Source: Clostridia bacterium (GTDB lineage: Bacteria; Bacillota; Clostridia; Lachnospirales; Lachnospiraceae). From it: DNA of 64,000 nt. Positions 28,721-38,348 of this stretch are shown here, piece after piece. The DNA lies in assembly GCA_910575245.1 (NCBI GenBank), contig CAJTEN010000008.1, forward strand, positions 140,054-204,053, written 5' to 3'. The notes under the pieces are model-generated. The model made no database searches, was not told where the DNA came from, and saw only the letters and a list, made by a program, of their open reading frames with translations. Position numbers and translations under genes: made by a program. Each line of letters opens with the position of its first letter. The stretch's first letter is position 1.

Positions 28721-29527
28721 TTATCTGACTAATGGTTTCTTACTTACAATACCTGCTTTCCTCGGATATTTTCCAGGCGTGTTACTGCATTTTTTCACTA
28801 CGAATAAATTACGGAAAACATCCGAATCAGGAAGGCAGAAGGAAACCTGTTCTTCTATTTCCCCTCCCAATACAGTAATGGCATATTCCGCATCTTTTAT
28901 TTCTTCCGAAATTTTTTCTGATTTATAGGATATAAATTTTCCTCCTTCCTTAACATAAGGAATACAATATTCAGAAAGTACACTAAGATTTGCCACAGCC
29001 CTTGATACGCACAGGTCAAACTTCTCTCTCAATTGATCCGGCTTCGCATAATCTTCCGCCCTTCCGTGAATCACATCAATATCACACAAACTCAGAGAAC
29101 TAATCACTTCCTTCAGAAAATCTACTCTTTTATTCAAAGAGTCCATAAGCGTTACCTTCATCCCAGGAAAAGCAATCTTAAGAGGAATCCCCGGAAATCC
29201 TGCTCCCGTCCCGATATCAATCAAAGAAATCCCTGATCCGTCTCCATGCAGGTCAAAAGCCTTCACCAATGAAAGACTGTCAACAAAATGCTTCTTCATC
29301 ACCTCATCGAATTCAGTAATAGCGGTAAGATTCATGACTTTGTTTTTTTCTGTAAGCATTTCATAATAGACAAGAAACTGTTCTGCCTGAGAATCCGTTA
29401 ATACAATATGGAATTCCTCAAGATCCTTGTAAAACTGTCTCAAATCATACTTATGTCCCATGTCGCCCTTTACATTGACACAAACATCAGAGTCCCTCTT
29501 TTCATATTTATCAAGTATAGTTTTCAA
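28721..29527 (-). CDS. rsmG: 16S rRNA (guanine-527-N7)-methyltransferase RsmG (GidB)
   Basis: SAM-dependent enzyme that methylates G527 of 16S rRNA; its loss gives low-level streptomycin resistance. The SAM motif DIGTGAGFPGIPL and the later SRAVANL motif are present. The start is a TTG preceded by AGAGGT at 9 bases. This adds about 27 residues before the usual N-terminus, so an internal start near MGHKYDLRQF is also possible. It follows mnmG by 51 bases in the same direction. Confidence 0.93.
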   Translation of the reverse strand: MKTILDKYEKRDSDVCVNVKGDMGHKYDLRQFYKDLEEFHIVLTDSQAEQFLVYYEMLTEKNKVMNLTAITEFDEVMKKHFVDSLSLVKAFDLHGDGSGISLIDIGTGAGFPGIPLKIAFPGMKVTLMDSLNKRVDFLKEVISSLSLCDIDVIHGRAEDYAKPDQLREKFDLCVSRAVANLSVLSEYCIPYVKEGGKFISYKSEKISEEIKDAEYAITVLGGEIEEQVSFCLPDSDVFRNLFVVKKCSNTPGKYPRKAGIVSKKPLVR

Positions 29528-29578
29528 TTCGAATTACCTCTTATAATCACAGTAAAATTATTTCAGATACCTATGCAG

Positions 29579-31495
29579 TCAAATTCTCTTCTTCTCCAGG
29601 TAGATCAATAACACCGAAATATCCGCCGGAGATACCCCTGAAATTCTGGAGGCCTGTCCCACCGAAACCGGTTTAAATGCAATCAGCTTCTGTCTCGCTT
29701 CCAGACGAAGCGAACTGATATCGTTATAATCCAGATCCGCCGGAATCCGCTTCTTCTCCATCTTCTTATACTGCTCAACCTGGCGCATCTGCCGTTCGAT
29801 ATAACCTTCATATTTAATTTCAATCTCTACCTGTTCTATCACATCCGCAGGAAGCGGCATACGTTTCGGATCGATCTTAGCCAATACTTCATAAGTAAGT
29901 TCAGGGCGGCACATAAGCTCCGCAAGATTCGTACCGGTTTTTAATGCAGTGCTCCCGTGAGCAGCCAGAAAATCCTGATTTTCCCTGGCAGCGCCTATAA
30001 CAGTATTTTTTAACCGTATAATCTCCTCTTCTATCATTTTCTTCTTATCCAATGTCTTCTGATAGACTTCTTCTGAAACCAAACCCGCTTCATACCCAAT
30101 CTGTCGAAGTCTCAGATCCGCATTATCCTGACGCAGCAGCAGGCGATACTCTGCTCTGGAAGTCATCATTCTATAAGGTTCGAAATTTTCTTTCGTCACC
30201 AGATCATCGATCAACACGCCGATATATGCCTGAGACCGGTCAAGAATAACAGGATCCTTCCCGGAAAGAGATAGCGCCGCATTGATACCGGCAATCAGTC
30301 CCTGTGCTGCTGCTTCCTCATATCCGCTGCTTCCGTTAAACTGTCCCCCGCTGAACAATCCCTTAATATCCTTAAACTCCAAAGTAGGATATAACTGTCT
30401 CGGATCAATACAATCATATTCAATTGCATATGCGTTTCTGACAATCTTACAATTCTCCAAACCAGGAACCGTACGGTACATGGCCAGCTGCACATCTTCA
30501 GGAAGAGAAGAAGACATACCACCCACATACATCTCATTTGTATGGATTCCTTCCGGTTCAATGAATACCTGATGTCTCTCTTTATCTGCAAATTTCACCA
30601 CCTTATCCTCAATAGAGGGACAATATCTGGGACCGGTACCTTCAATGATTCCGGCATAAATGGGCGAACGGTCAAGATTCGCCCTGATAATATCATGGGT
30701 ATCCTGATTCGTATAAGTCAGCCAGCAGGAAACCTGATCGATCTGCACAGCTTCCGGATCTGTATTAAAAGAAAAAGGTACCACCCTTTCATCGCCAAAC
30801 TGTTCCTCCATCTTACTGTAATCGATCGTATTGCCATCCATTCTGGCAGGTGTTCCGGTCTTAAACCGTCTCATCTCTATTCCCAGGCTCTTAAGAGAAT
30901 CCGTAAGATAATTAGCAGCCTGCAGACCATTCGGCCCTGTATTGGTAATCGCTTCCCCGCACAGACATCTGGCCTTCAGATAGGTACCGGTACACAAGAC
31001 AACAGCCCTACATTCATAAACCGCACCCGTAAATGTCTTGATTCCCGTCACTCTCCTGGAGGCGATACAATTTTCGGAATCAGAAGAACTGTCAAATTCT
31101 TCTGTCAAAATCTCACATACTTCCGCCTGTTTTATGGTAAGATTATCCTGATTTTCCAATACTTTGCGCATTGCCCTGGAATACTCTGACTTGTCAGCCT
31201 GTGCACGGAGGGAATGGACAGCAGGGCCTTTTGATTTATTCAGCATTTTAGACTGTATAAAGGTCTTATCAATATTGATAGCCATTTCTCCGCCAAGAGC
31301 ATCTATCTCACGTACAAGATGTCCCTTGGAAGTTCCGCCAATGTTAGGATTACACGGCATTAGGGCTATGCTGTCCACACTGACTGTAAAGATGACAGTC
31401 TCAAATCCAAGTCTCGCACAGGCAAGAGCCGCCTCACATCCCGCATGTCCGGCGCCGACCACACATACATCTACTTTCTCTCTTATTTCCGACAT
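29579..31495 (-). CDS. mnmG: tRNA uridine-5-carboxymethylaminomethyl modification enzyme MnmG (GidA)
   Basis: FAD-dependent partner of MnmE that modifies U34 of tRNAs. It starts with the dinucleotide-binding motif [12 protein letters not shown] (about 12–23) and has the family stretches [17 protein letters not shown] and [18 protein letters not shown]. 638 residues is standard. It lies between mnmE and rsmG, but a 189-bp mobile repeat now separates it from mnmE, so an independent promoter may be needed. Confidence 0.97.
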   Translation of the reverse strand: MSEIREKVDVCVVGAGHAGCEAALACARLGFETVIFTVSVDSIALMPCNPNIGGTSKGHLVREIDALGGEMAINIDKTFIQSKMLNKSKGPAVHSLRAQADKSEYSRAMRKVLENQDNLTIKQAEVCEILTEEFDSSSDSENCIASRRVTGIKTFTGAVYECRAVVLCTGTYLKARCLCGEAITNTGPNGLQAANYLTDSLKSLGIEMRRFKTGTPARMDGNTIDYSKMEEQFGDERVVPFSFNTDPEAVQIDQVSCWLTYTNQDTHDIIRANLDRSPIYAGIIEGTGPRYCPSIEDKVVKFADKERHQVFIEPEGIHTNEMYVGGMSSSLPEDVQLAMYRTVPGLENCKIVRNAYAIEYDCIDPRQLYPTLEFKDIKGLFSGGQFNGSSGYEEAAAQGLIAGINAALSLSGKDPVILDRSQAYIGVLIDDLVTKENFEPYRMMTSRAEYRLLLRQDNADLRLRQIGYEAGLVSEEVYQKTLDKKKMIEEEIIRLKNTVIGAARENQDFLAAHGSTALKTGTNLAELMCRPELTYEVLAKIDPKRMPLPADVIEQVEIEIKYEGYIERQMRQVEQYKKMEKKRIPADLDYNDISSLRLEARQKLIAFKPVSVGQASRISGVSPADISVLLIYLEKKRI

Positions 31496-31550
31496 ATTAT
31501 TTCCTCATTACTAAAAAAAATTTTACATTTGTTATATCGTTTACTATAAC

Positions 31551-31739
31551 CACTGTCATTTAGTTAAGCCGGACGCGCCTGACATGATAGGAATCTCCTA
31601 AGGACACGCTTTCGCTCGGTTCCAAACGCAGCGGTACTAAATTCGTGGAAAACCTCATTAAGTACCGGCGTTAGGGGGCGGTCCTAAGGAGAATCCTATC
31701 ATATCAGACGCTGTGTATAGACTTAACTAAATGACATTG
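31551..31739 (-). mobile_element. 189-bp MITE, copy 2, with 10-bp target duplication
   Basis: Inverted relative to copy 1 and the same length. The ends CACTGTCATTTAGTTAAG and CTTAACTAAATGACATTG pair with one mismatch. Perfect direct repeats TTACTATAAC (31541–31550 and 31740–31749) flank it. It sits between mnmE and mnmG. Confidence 0.9.
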
Positions 31740-31768
31740 TTACTATAACTGTAAAGAAAATAATTATA

Positions 31769-33178
31769 TTATTTTCCCATACAAAAATTGGAAAATATCT
31801 CATTCACAAGATCATCTCCCACTTCTTCACCGATTATTTTCCCAAGAGACGCATAAGCACTCATCAAATCGATAGAATAGAAATCCTCCGGCATATCCAT
31901 ATCCAGGCTCTTTCTAACCTGAAGGATACTGTCTTTCGCATCCTGAATTGCCTCCTTATGTCTCATATTCGTGATATACACTTCATCATTATAAGATATT
32001 TTACCGTGGAAAAACATCTCTTTTATCAGATGAATCAATTCTTCTATACCGGAATCAAATTTTGTTGACGTCCTTACAACTCTCAGCGCATTTTCAGTCT
32101 TGTCATTCCTGATTCTGTTTATTTCACGAATCACATCCTCTTCCCTGACAATCTCGTCCAAATCTGATTTATTCAACAAGATAATTGTATTTTTATCCTG
32201 TATCAACTGTATGATATCCCGGTCATTTTCATCCAAAGGCATAGAAGAATCCACCACATAAAGAATCAGGTCTGCATCCACGGATATTTTCTTGGCTCTT
32301 TCCACACCGATCTTCTCAACCACATCTTCCGTACTACGGATGCCTGCAGTATCTATGATATTTAAAGAAATGCCGCCAAGAGAAACTACTTCCTCCAGCG
32401 TATCTCTTGTAGTTCCGGCAATATCCGTTACAATAGCCTTATCCTCTCCAACTATCAGATTGAGCAAAGAAGATTTACCGGCATTCGGTTTCCCAACAAT
32501 AACGGTATGAATTCCTTCTTTTAACATTCTTCCATCATCTGCCGAAACCAATAATTTATCCAATTCTGTCATAAGCATATCAGTTTTCTCAGATAATCTT
32601 TCGTGGTAACCATCCAGGCTGATATGTTCCGGATCGTCCAATGCAGACTCTATAAAAGCAATTTCATATAAAATATCATCTCTTAAGTTTCTCACTTTGT
32701 CAGATACAGATCCTTTTAACTGTTTCACGGAAGACTGCAGTGCAAAATCATTCTTTGCATGAATAATATCCATAACCGCCTCTGCCCTGGACAGATCAAT
32801 TCTTCCATTCAAAAAAGCGCGCTTCGTAAACTCTCCCGGCTCCGCAATCCTGGCTCCTGCCTTTATCACGGTTTCCAGTATCTTCCTCATCATAAGGATG
32901 CCGCCATGACAGTTAATTTCCACGGTATCTTCTGTCGTATAGCTTCGGGGCGATTTCATGACAGAAACCATCACCTCATCTATAACAGCTCCTTCTTCCT
33001 CCGTGATATAACCATAATGAATCGTATGAGAATCATATTTAGCCAAAGTCTTTTCATTTCTTTTATTTCTATATATTCTGTCAATAATTTCAACCGCCTC
33101 GTCACCGCTCACTCTGATAATACCGATTCCGGAATCTGACAGAGCCGTTGCGATTGCTGCTATGGTATCTGTTTTCAT
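31769..33178 (-). CDS. mnmE: tRNA modification GTPase MnmE (TrmE)
   Basis: GTPase that acts with MnmG on wobble uridines. The N-terminal tetrahydrofolate-binding domain begins KTDTIAAIATA. The G domain has GKPNAGKSS (G1), DIAGTTRD, DTAGIR and NKSDL. The C-terminus ends in CMGK, a variant of the C-(I/L/V)-GK motif with the catalytic Cys kept. An upstream extension to 33223 is open, but the ATG at 33178 has AAAGAGG and fits the family, giving 469 residues. Confidence 0.96.
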   Translation of the reverse strand: MKTDTIAAIATALSDSGIGIIRVSGDEAVEIIDRIYRNKRNEKTLAKYDSHTIHYGYITEEEGAVIDEVMVSVMKSPRSYTTEDTVEINCHGGILMMRKILETVIKAGARIAEPGEFTKRAFLNGRIDLSRAEAVMDIIHAKNDFALQSSVKQLKGSVSDKVRNLRDDILYEIAFIESALDDPEHISLDGYHERLSEKTDMLMTELDKLLVSADDGRMLKEGIHTVIVGKPNAGKSSLLNLIVGEDKAIVTDIAGTTRDTLEEVVSLGGISLNIIDTAGIRSTEDVVEKIGVERAKKISVDADLILYVVDSSMPLDENDRDIIQLIQDKNTIILLNKSDLDEIVREEDVIREINRIRNDKTENALRVVRTSTKFDSGIEELIHLIKEMFFHGKISYNDEVYITNMRHKEAIQDAKDSILQVRKSLDMDMPEDFYSIDLMSAYASLGKIIGEEVGDDLVNEIFSNFCMGK

Positions 33179-33234
33179 ATAAAACCTCTTTGATACATGA
33201 ATGATAAATGACAAGTTAATCATATTACACTATA

Positions 33235-33267
33235 CAAAAAACGGCAAGATATAATATCCTGCCGTTT
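33235..33267 (-). terminator. Intrinsic terminator after jag
   Basis: AAACGGCA pairs with TGCCGTTT and, read leftward, runs into TTTTTT. It closes the rpmH–rnpA–yidD–yidC–jag run and separates it from mnmE. Confidence 0.85.
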
Positions 33268-33304
33268 CCTAACTTTATTACAACATATCAACGGTAATGA
33301 AGAA

Positions 33305-33943
33305 CTACCTGTTCCTGTCATACTTCTTCAGGACAACCACCACATGTCTGTAGGGTTCATCTCCTTCACTATGTGTCGTAACATACTTATCATTCTGAAG
33401 CGCTGAATGTATAATCCTACGCTCATAAGGATTCATGGGTTCCAGAGATACAGGTCTCTTCGTTCTCTTAACCTTATAGGAAATATTCCTGGCAAGATTT
33501 TCAAGCGTTTCCTTTCTTCTCTGACGGTAATTCTCCGTATCGACCTTCACTCTGATATAATTGTCTACATTCTTATTAACGACTAAAGATACCAGATACT
33601 GCAGAGAATCCAATGTCTGTCCTCTCTTACCGATCAGCACACCCATATCATCGCCGCTTAAGTCAATCTCCATGTAATTCTCCAACTCATCATACTTCAC
33701 ATCCACCACTACTGTCATATCCATAGCCTCAAAGACATCTTTCAGGAAATCTTTAGCGGTATCTTCTACGGAAGATTTCACCCGTGCTTTGATAACGGCC
33801 GGTTTCGCACCGATTCCAAGAAATCCGGAAGAACCTTCTTCAATTACTTCATATTCCAGCTTATCACTGGTCACAGTAAACTTCTGACATGCTTCTGTAA
33901 TCGCATCATTAACTGTCTTGGCAGATATATTAATATATTCCAT
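33305..33943 (-). CDS. jag: RNA-binding protein Jag/KhpB (EloR)
   Basis: 212-residue cytosolic RNA-binding protein linked to cell elongation and peptidoglycan synthesis. An N-terminal Jag domain contains the signature SSGFLGIGAKPA, followed by a KH domain (GVLIGKRGQTLDSLQYL) and an R3H domain (about 145–205, ending EPYRHVVV). The ATG at 33943 was chosen over 33961 because MEYINISAKT is the usual start and GGAGG is nearby. It follows yidC by 68 bases, the usual partner. Confidence 0.95.
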   Translation of the reverse strand: MEYINISAKTVNDAITEACQKFTVTSDKLEYEVIEEGSSGFLGIGAKPAVIKARVKSSVEDTAKDFLKDVFEAMDMTVVVDVKYDELENYMEIDLSGDDMGVLIGKRGQTLDSLQYLVSLVVNKNVDNYIRVKVDTENYRQRRKETLENLARNISYKVKRTKRPVSLEPMNPYERRIIHSALQNDKYVTTHSEGDEPYRHVVVVLKKYDRNR

Positions 33944-34011
33944 AATTATCCGATCCTCCATCCTTACATTAAATTAAATTAAAATCAATGAACTTAAAAC
34001 ATCATAATCCG

Positions 34012-35322
34012 TTACTTATTATTCTTCTCATTATATTGTCTGACCATGTTAGCCTTTGCCATCATACTACCCGGCTTAGCGTTCTTATTATAATACTCCG
34101 TAGATTTTCTGATAGCTTCTTCCTTCTCTTCAGGCGTCATGGAAGAAGTGGATACCGCTTTCGGAGCAGAATTTACCTGCTTCGTCTTCATATTAGCATA
34201 GGCTGCCATCTGCTCGGCTTTCACACCTGCTTTTTCCATTTTCTTCTTGGCTTTCGTTTCGTTCTTCTTAATGATCTCATCCAGATCCAGCTTATCAATA
34301 TGTTTGTTGATTACCACCTGCTGAATACTTCTTACAACAGCACCGGCAACCCAGTAAAGTCCAAGACCTGCAGGCAGTGTGTAACAGAAGATAGCCGACA
34401 TGATCGGCATCATCATATTCATGGTCTTCATAGACTGCATCATGGTATTCTGCTGATCATTCTTGTTGTCTGTCTGCGTATCCTGCTGAGGCATCAGCTT
34501 TACATTGATCCACTGTGTAACGGCAGACAGGACAGGAATGGATAAAGCGGCGATCACCATTAAGTAAGAACCTGTACTTATCGCTTCTTTCACCGTAAAA
34601 GAAGGAGAATTGGCAATATTCAGAACAAAGAACTTATTATACTGGTTCAGCAGCTCCAAAGTACTATCCACATCCGCAGACAAACTTGGAAACGCATCCT
34701 TAATACTAAGCCACTCTGCCGAAGAAGCCTTGTTAAGTACATCTATAAAAGTATTCTCCACATAAGTAGTAACACCATTGACAAAAGATTCATTCTCGAA
34801 CTGTTTAGTATACATACCGGCCTGGGAAAACGATCTGAGAAGATCCGCACTTCCCGTCTGTGCAATCAGGTTGTCCACCAGAGGAAAGAAAGCCTCTTTG
34901 ATCTTGCCAACATAGGCAGGCATATTATTAATAACACGATACAGTGCAAACAAAATAGGCATCTGGATAATCAGCTGGACACAACTTCCTGTCGGAGATA
35001 CACCGTATTTTGCATAGATAGCTTTTGTCTCCATATTCATTGCCATCATGGAGTCATTATCTTTTTTATTCTTGTATTTAGCCTGAACCGCCTGAAGTTC
35101 CGGATTCATCTTGGCCTGCAGCTTGGAGAACTTCTGCTGTTTGATCGTAAGCGGCATCATGAGCAGATACATTACGATTGTAAATAGAATAATAGCAAGT
35201 CCAATATTCGGGATACCTATCTGATCAATCACAAAGAAGATACCCTCCATAATATAACCCAACAATTTAGCAATAGGACCGAGTATCTTACCGGTATCCT
35301 GGGTTAACAAAATATCTGACAC
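34012..35322 (-). CDS. yidC: Membrane protein insertase YidC
   Basis: Inserts and folds membrane proteins with or without SecYEG. 436 residues with the conserved core helices (IGLAIILFTIVMYLLMMPLTIKQ; the SCVQLIIQMPILFALYRV region; GLGLYWVAGAVVR) and a long basic C-terminal tail that probably contacts ribosomes. The N-terminus lacks the lipobox seen in Bacillus SpoIIIJ. It sits between yidD and jag as usual. Confidence 0.96.
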   Translation of the reverse strand: MSDILLTQDTGKILGPIAKLLGYIMEGIFFVIDQIGIPNIGLAIILFTIVMYLLMMPLTIKQQKFSKLQAKMNPELQAVQAKYKNKKDNDSMMAMNMETKAIYAKYGVSPTGSCVQLIIQMPILFALYRVINNMPAYVGKIKEAFFPLVDNLIAQTGSADLLRSFSQAGMYTKQFENESFVNGVTTYVENTFIDVLNKASSAEWLSIKDAFPSLSADVDSTLELLNQYNKFFVLNIANSPSFTVKEAISTGSYLMVIAALSIPVLSAVTQWINVKLMPQQDTQTDNKNDQQNTMMQSMKTMNMMMPIMSAIFCYTLPAGLGLYWVAGAVVRSIQQVVINKHIDKLDLDEIIKKNETKAKKKMEKAGVKAEQMAAYANMKTKQVNSAPKAVSTSSMTPEEKEEAIRKSTEYYNKNAKPGSMMAKANMVRQYNEKNNK

Positions 35323-35367
35323 TATCGAATTACCTCCTTAAATCATGTTTCCGCTGTACCCCATATA

Positions 35368-35577
35368 TTAAGGAACAGGATCATAACCACCTTTTGAAAA
35401 AGGATTACATCTGCATATTCTCCAGAAAGCCAAAAATCCTCCCTTTAAAGCGCCGTATTTCTCTACAGCTTCCAGCCCATACTCGGAACAGGTCGGAAAA
35501 TAGGGACATTTCGTGGTTTTCATCGGAGAAATATATTTTCTATAGAATTTAATAAGATAAATAAATAATTTTTTCAT
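35368..35577 (-). CDS. yidD: Membrane protein insertion efficiency factor YidD
   Basis: 69 residues with the conserved Cys pattern [11 protein letters not shown] and CRCNPF that defines the family, and the N-terminal amphipathic segment FYRKYISP. I start it at the ATG giving MKKLFIYL, matching the family. An upstream ATG (MNKFVLE) overlaps the rnpA stop and could allow translational coupling, adding nine residues. It lies between rnpA and yidC. Confidence 0.93.
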   Translation of the reverse strand: MKKLFIYLIKFYRKYISPMKTTKCPYFPTCSEYGLEAVEKYGALKGGFLAFWRICRCNPFSKGGYDPVP

Positions 35578-35596
35578 ATCAATTTCTAATACAAAC

Positions 35597-35938
35597 TTAT
35601 TCATCATGTATGATATGATGAAGCTTCGAAAGATGTAATAACGCGCTTTCAATCTCAAAATATCCGACCGAAGCAGCACTTTTTCTTGCAACGACTACTA
35701 TATCTAAACCACTATTAAATATATTTTCATGTAGTCGGTAACTCTCTCTCACCAGTCTTGCAAATCTGTGCCTGACAACACTGTTGCCTACTTTCTTACT
35801 GGCGGATATTCCCAGTCTGTTCTTTTCCGTGTTGTTTTTCAATATATACATTACCAGATACTTGTTTGCATAACTCTTGCCGTTCTTATAGACAAACTGG
35901 AAATCATTATTCTTCTTTAAAGACTCTGAAAATACCAT
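35597..35938 (-). CDS. rnpA: Ribonuclease P protein component RnpA
   Basis: Protein subunit of RNase P, which matures tRNA 5' ends together with the M1 RNA. The 113 residues include the signature [23 protein letters not shown] (shown here split: [10 protein letters not shown], then [10 protein letters not shown]). The open frame continues to 36001, but the ATG at 35938 has GCGGAG just upstream and gives the family start. It follows rpmH. Confidence 0.95.
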   Translation of the reverse strand: MVFSESLKKNNDFQFVYKNGKSYANKYLVMYILKNNTEKNRLGISASKKVGNSVVRHRFARLVRESYRLHENIFNSGLDIVVVARKSAASVGYFEIESALLHLSKLHHIIHDE

Positions 35939-36010
35939 TTTTACTCCGCTATTATTAATCTGCAGCCCGTAAGCATTTAAAAAGAGAAAAAAAGGCCACA
36001 TAAATGCGGC

Positions 36011-36145
36011 CTATGCTGATAGTCTCTTTCTTCCCTTTGCACGTCTTGCAGCCAGAACTTTTCTTCCACCGGCAGTACTCATTCTCTTTCTGAATCCGTG
36101 AACCTTGGATCTCTGCCTTTTCTTAGGCTGATAGGTCATTTTCAT
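36011..36145 (-). CDS. rpmH: 50S ribosomal protein L34
   Basis: A 44-residue basic protein: starts [18 protein letters not shown], then [17 protein letters not shown] and a KGRKRLSA end. This is the full L34 family pattern. AAGGAGGTG lies upstream of the ATG. It is the first gene of the leftward run and faces dnaA across the origin. Confidence 0.97.
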   Translation of the reverse strand: MKMTYQPKKRQRSKVHGFRKRMSTAGGRKVLAARRAKGRKRLSA

Positions 36146-36339
36146 TTCGATGCACCTCCTTCATTAAACCTTAATATATATATAAGGTAGATATATTTTA
36201 CAAATAATTGAAAAACAACATGTTGATTATATATAATTAATAAAGAAACGTCAAGTAAATACGCCGATTTTTATTCTGAAAAAACATAAAAAAGAAAGAA
36301 GATCCATTAAAAGGTATGTCGTAAATAAAAGAAACTTAT

Positions 36340-36530
36340 ATATCCACATTAATGTGTATAACTTGTGCATAACTTATAGGATATCTGATCAATACTTATA
36401 TTTAATCTGACTGTTAATATATGTGTACAAATCTGTGGATATAAAAATAATTTTGTGGACAACTTCATTTGAATTTTTATATTATTTATATTAATATATA
36501 ATATAGGATAATTTTGATGTAATACAATTT
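36340..36530. other. Chromosome origin oriC, upstream DnaA-box cluster and AT-rich unwinding zone
   Basis: DnaA boxes (TTATNCACA type): TTATACACA (36353–36361, leftward) and TTATGCACA (36364–36372, leftward) are perfect. ATATCCACA (36340–36348, and leftward at 36434–36442), TTGTACACA (36422–36430, leftward) and TTGTCCACA (36454–36462, leftward) have one mismatch. A very AT-rich stretch follows (about 36470–36530), fitting a DNA-unwinding element. The gap runs between divergent rpmH and dnaA, the classic place. Confidence 0.9.
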
Positions 36531-36643
36531 AGATTCTGCTTTTATACTCGGCAAGATCGATACAGGAAACGGCATAAACTGCTTTATGACGTTTCCTGTA
36601 TATATTAAGACTGCATGTTTATCAAAATGAGGTTCAATAAAAT

Positions 36644-37993
36644 ATGGATTCAATAAAAGACAAATGGGATTTAATTAAAGAAACTCTTCGGGAAGAATAT
36701 GAGCTTTCTGATATTTCATACAACACATGGATCGTTCCGCTGGATTTCTACCAGGTTAAGAATAACATAGTAACGATCATGATTCCTTCCGACCAGGCCC
36801 ATGCACTGAATTATATTTCTTCCAAATATAAGAGCTTTTTCCAGGTCACCATATCGGAGATGATGAACCATACCTACGATATCGCTTTTATATTGGAAAA
36901 AGATGCTTTAAATCTTCCCCCTGAGGACGATGATCCTGCCTATAACATTAAATATGAACATGCGAATCTAAGTCCGAAATACAAATTCGATACTTTCGTC
37001 GTGGGAAGCAACAATAAATTTGCACACTCCGCTTCCCTGGCAGTAGCGGAATCTCCGGGAGATGTTTATAATCCACTCTATCTTTATGGAGAAGCCGGAC
37101 TCGGCAAGACCCATTTGATGCATTCCATCGGCCGCTTCATCCTGGAACAAAATCCCAATATGAAGGTTCTCTATGTAACATCGGAAGTCTTCACGAATGA
37201 AGTCATCGACTGTATCAGGAGCGGCGACGCAACCAAGATGAACAAATTCAGGGAAAAATACAGAACGGTGGATGTCCTTCTGATCGACGATATACAATTC
37301 ATCATCGGCAAGGAAAGTACCCAGGAAGAATTCTTCCATACCTTCAATACTCTGCACTCTGCCAGTAAACAGATCATTCTTTCTTCGGACAAGCCTCCGA
37401 AGGATATGGAAACCTTGGAGGAGAGATTCCGTTCCAGATTCGAATGGGGCCTGATAGCAGATATCCAGCCTCCCGATTATGAGACCAGAATGGCGATTCT
37501 CAAGAAGAATGCGGAAATCTATCACAAAGATATAGATGACGAAGTATTTCAATATATAGCTAACAATATTAAATCAAATATACGGGAACTGGAAGGAGCT
37601 TTTAATAAGATCATAGCCTTCTCCAAATTAAATAATGTAGATATCAATCTGGATTATGCGGAAGAAGCATTGAAAGATGTCATTGATCCGGATACTCCGA
37701 AGGAAATCACACCTACCCTTATCATCAATGTGGTTGCCGAACATTTTAATGTCAGTCCGGATGACATTACCTCCAAGAAGAGAAATTCGGAATTCGTACT
37801 TCCCAGACAGATCGTTATGTATCTGTGCAGGACAATGACCGAAACTCCTCTTGTTTCCATCGGTAAAATTCTCGGCAAGAAAGACCATACCACCGTCATG
37901 CATGGTATCAAGAAGATAACGGAAGGAGTTGCTTCCAACGAAGAACTCAGGAATAAAGTTGAATTATTAAAGAAGAAAATAAATCCCTCCTGA
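36644..37993 (+). CDS. dnaA: Chromosomal replication initiator DnaA
   Basis: AAA+ initiator that binds DnaA boxes and opens oriC. 449 residues: N-terminal domain I (about 1–85), a short acidic linker, AAA+ core with Walker A GEAGLGKTH (149–157) and Walker B LLIDDIQF, and the C-terminal DNA-binding domain with the signature DHTTVMHGI. GAGG lies about 12 bases before the ATG. It heads the rightward replication run. Confidence 0.98.
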   Translation: MDSIKDKWDLIKETLREEYELSDISYNTWIVPLDFYQVKNNIVTIMIPSDQAHALNYISSKYKSFFQVTISEMMNHTYDIAFILEKDALNLPPEDDDPAYNIKYEHANLSPKYKFDTFVVGSNNKFAHSASLAVAESPGDVYNPLYLYGEAGLGKTHLMHSIGRFILEQNPNMKVLYVTSEVFTNEVIDCIRSGDATKMNKFREKYRTVDVLLIDDIQFIIGKESTQEEFFHTFNTLHSASKQIILSSDKPPKDMETLEERFRSRFEWGLIADIQPPDYETRMAILKKNAEIYHKDIDDEVFQYIANNIKSNIRELEGAFNKIIAFSKLNNVDINLDYAEEALKDVIDPDTPKEITPTLIINVVAEHFNVSPDDITSKKRNSEFVLPRQIVMYLCRTMTETPLVSIGKILGKKDHTTVMHGIKKITEGVASNEELRNKVELLKKKINPS

Positions 37994-38043
37994 ATATGGC
38001 AGGAAATACAAAGTTATGTCCTTACTGTCATACAGCGGATACC

Positions 38044-38253
38044 TTGTCCACAATTTCATATTATATATATGTAGAAATTGAGTGGAAACTAAGTTGAAAA
38101 CATAAGATTTCATTTTACCTGCAGTTTTTCCTCTCAAAATGATTGTTGATAATTTCACTTTTATTTTCAGGTTATACAGAGTTTTTAACAGCATTATTAT
38201 TTGCTTTTATGCCGTTAAATAGTATAATAGACGGGGTTATCCACTTATGAACA
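38044..38253. promoter_or_regulatory. Second DnaA-box cluster, between dnaA and dnaN
   Basis: TTGTCCACA (38044–38052), TTATCCACT (38237–38245) and a weaker TTATGAACA (38245–38253) lie in the 355-base gap, together with AT-rich stretches near 38270. With the upstream cluster this gives a bipartite origin as in Bacillus subtilis. The dnaN promoter must also lie here. Confidence 0.65.
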
Positions 38254-38348
38254 CCTATTATTACTAAGATTATGAAATAATTTATTAATATATAACCTAT
38301 GGCAGTCATAAATTTTTCACACATATTAAGAAAGGAAATTATACACAT

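Noticed and set aside
32722..32737. parS-like TGTTTCACGG inside mnmE
   Set aside because: Only the left half matches; the right half has several mismatches, so it is probably chance.
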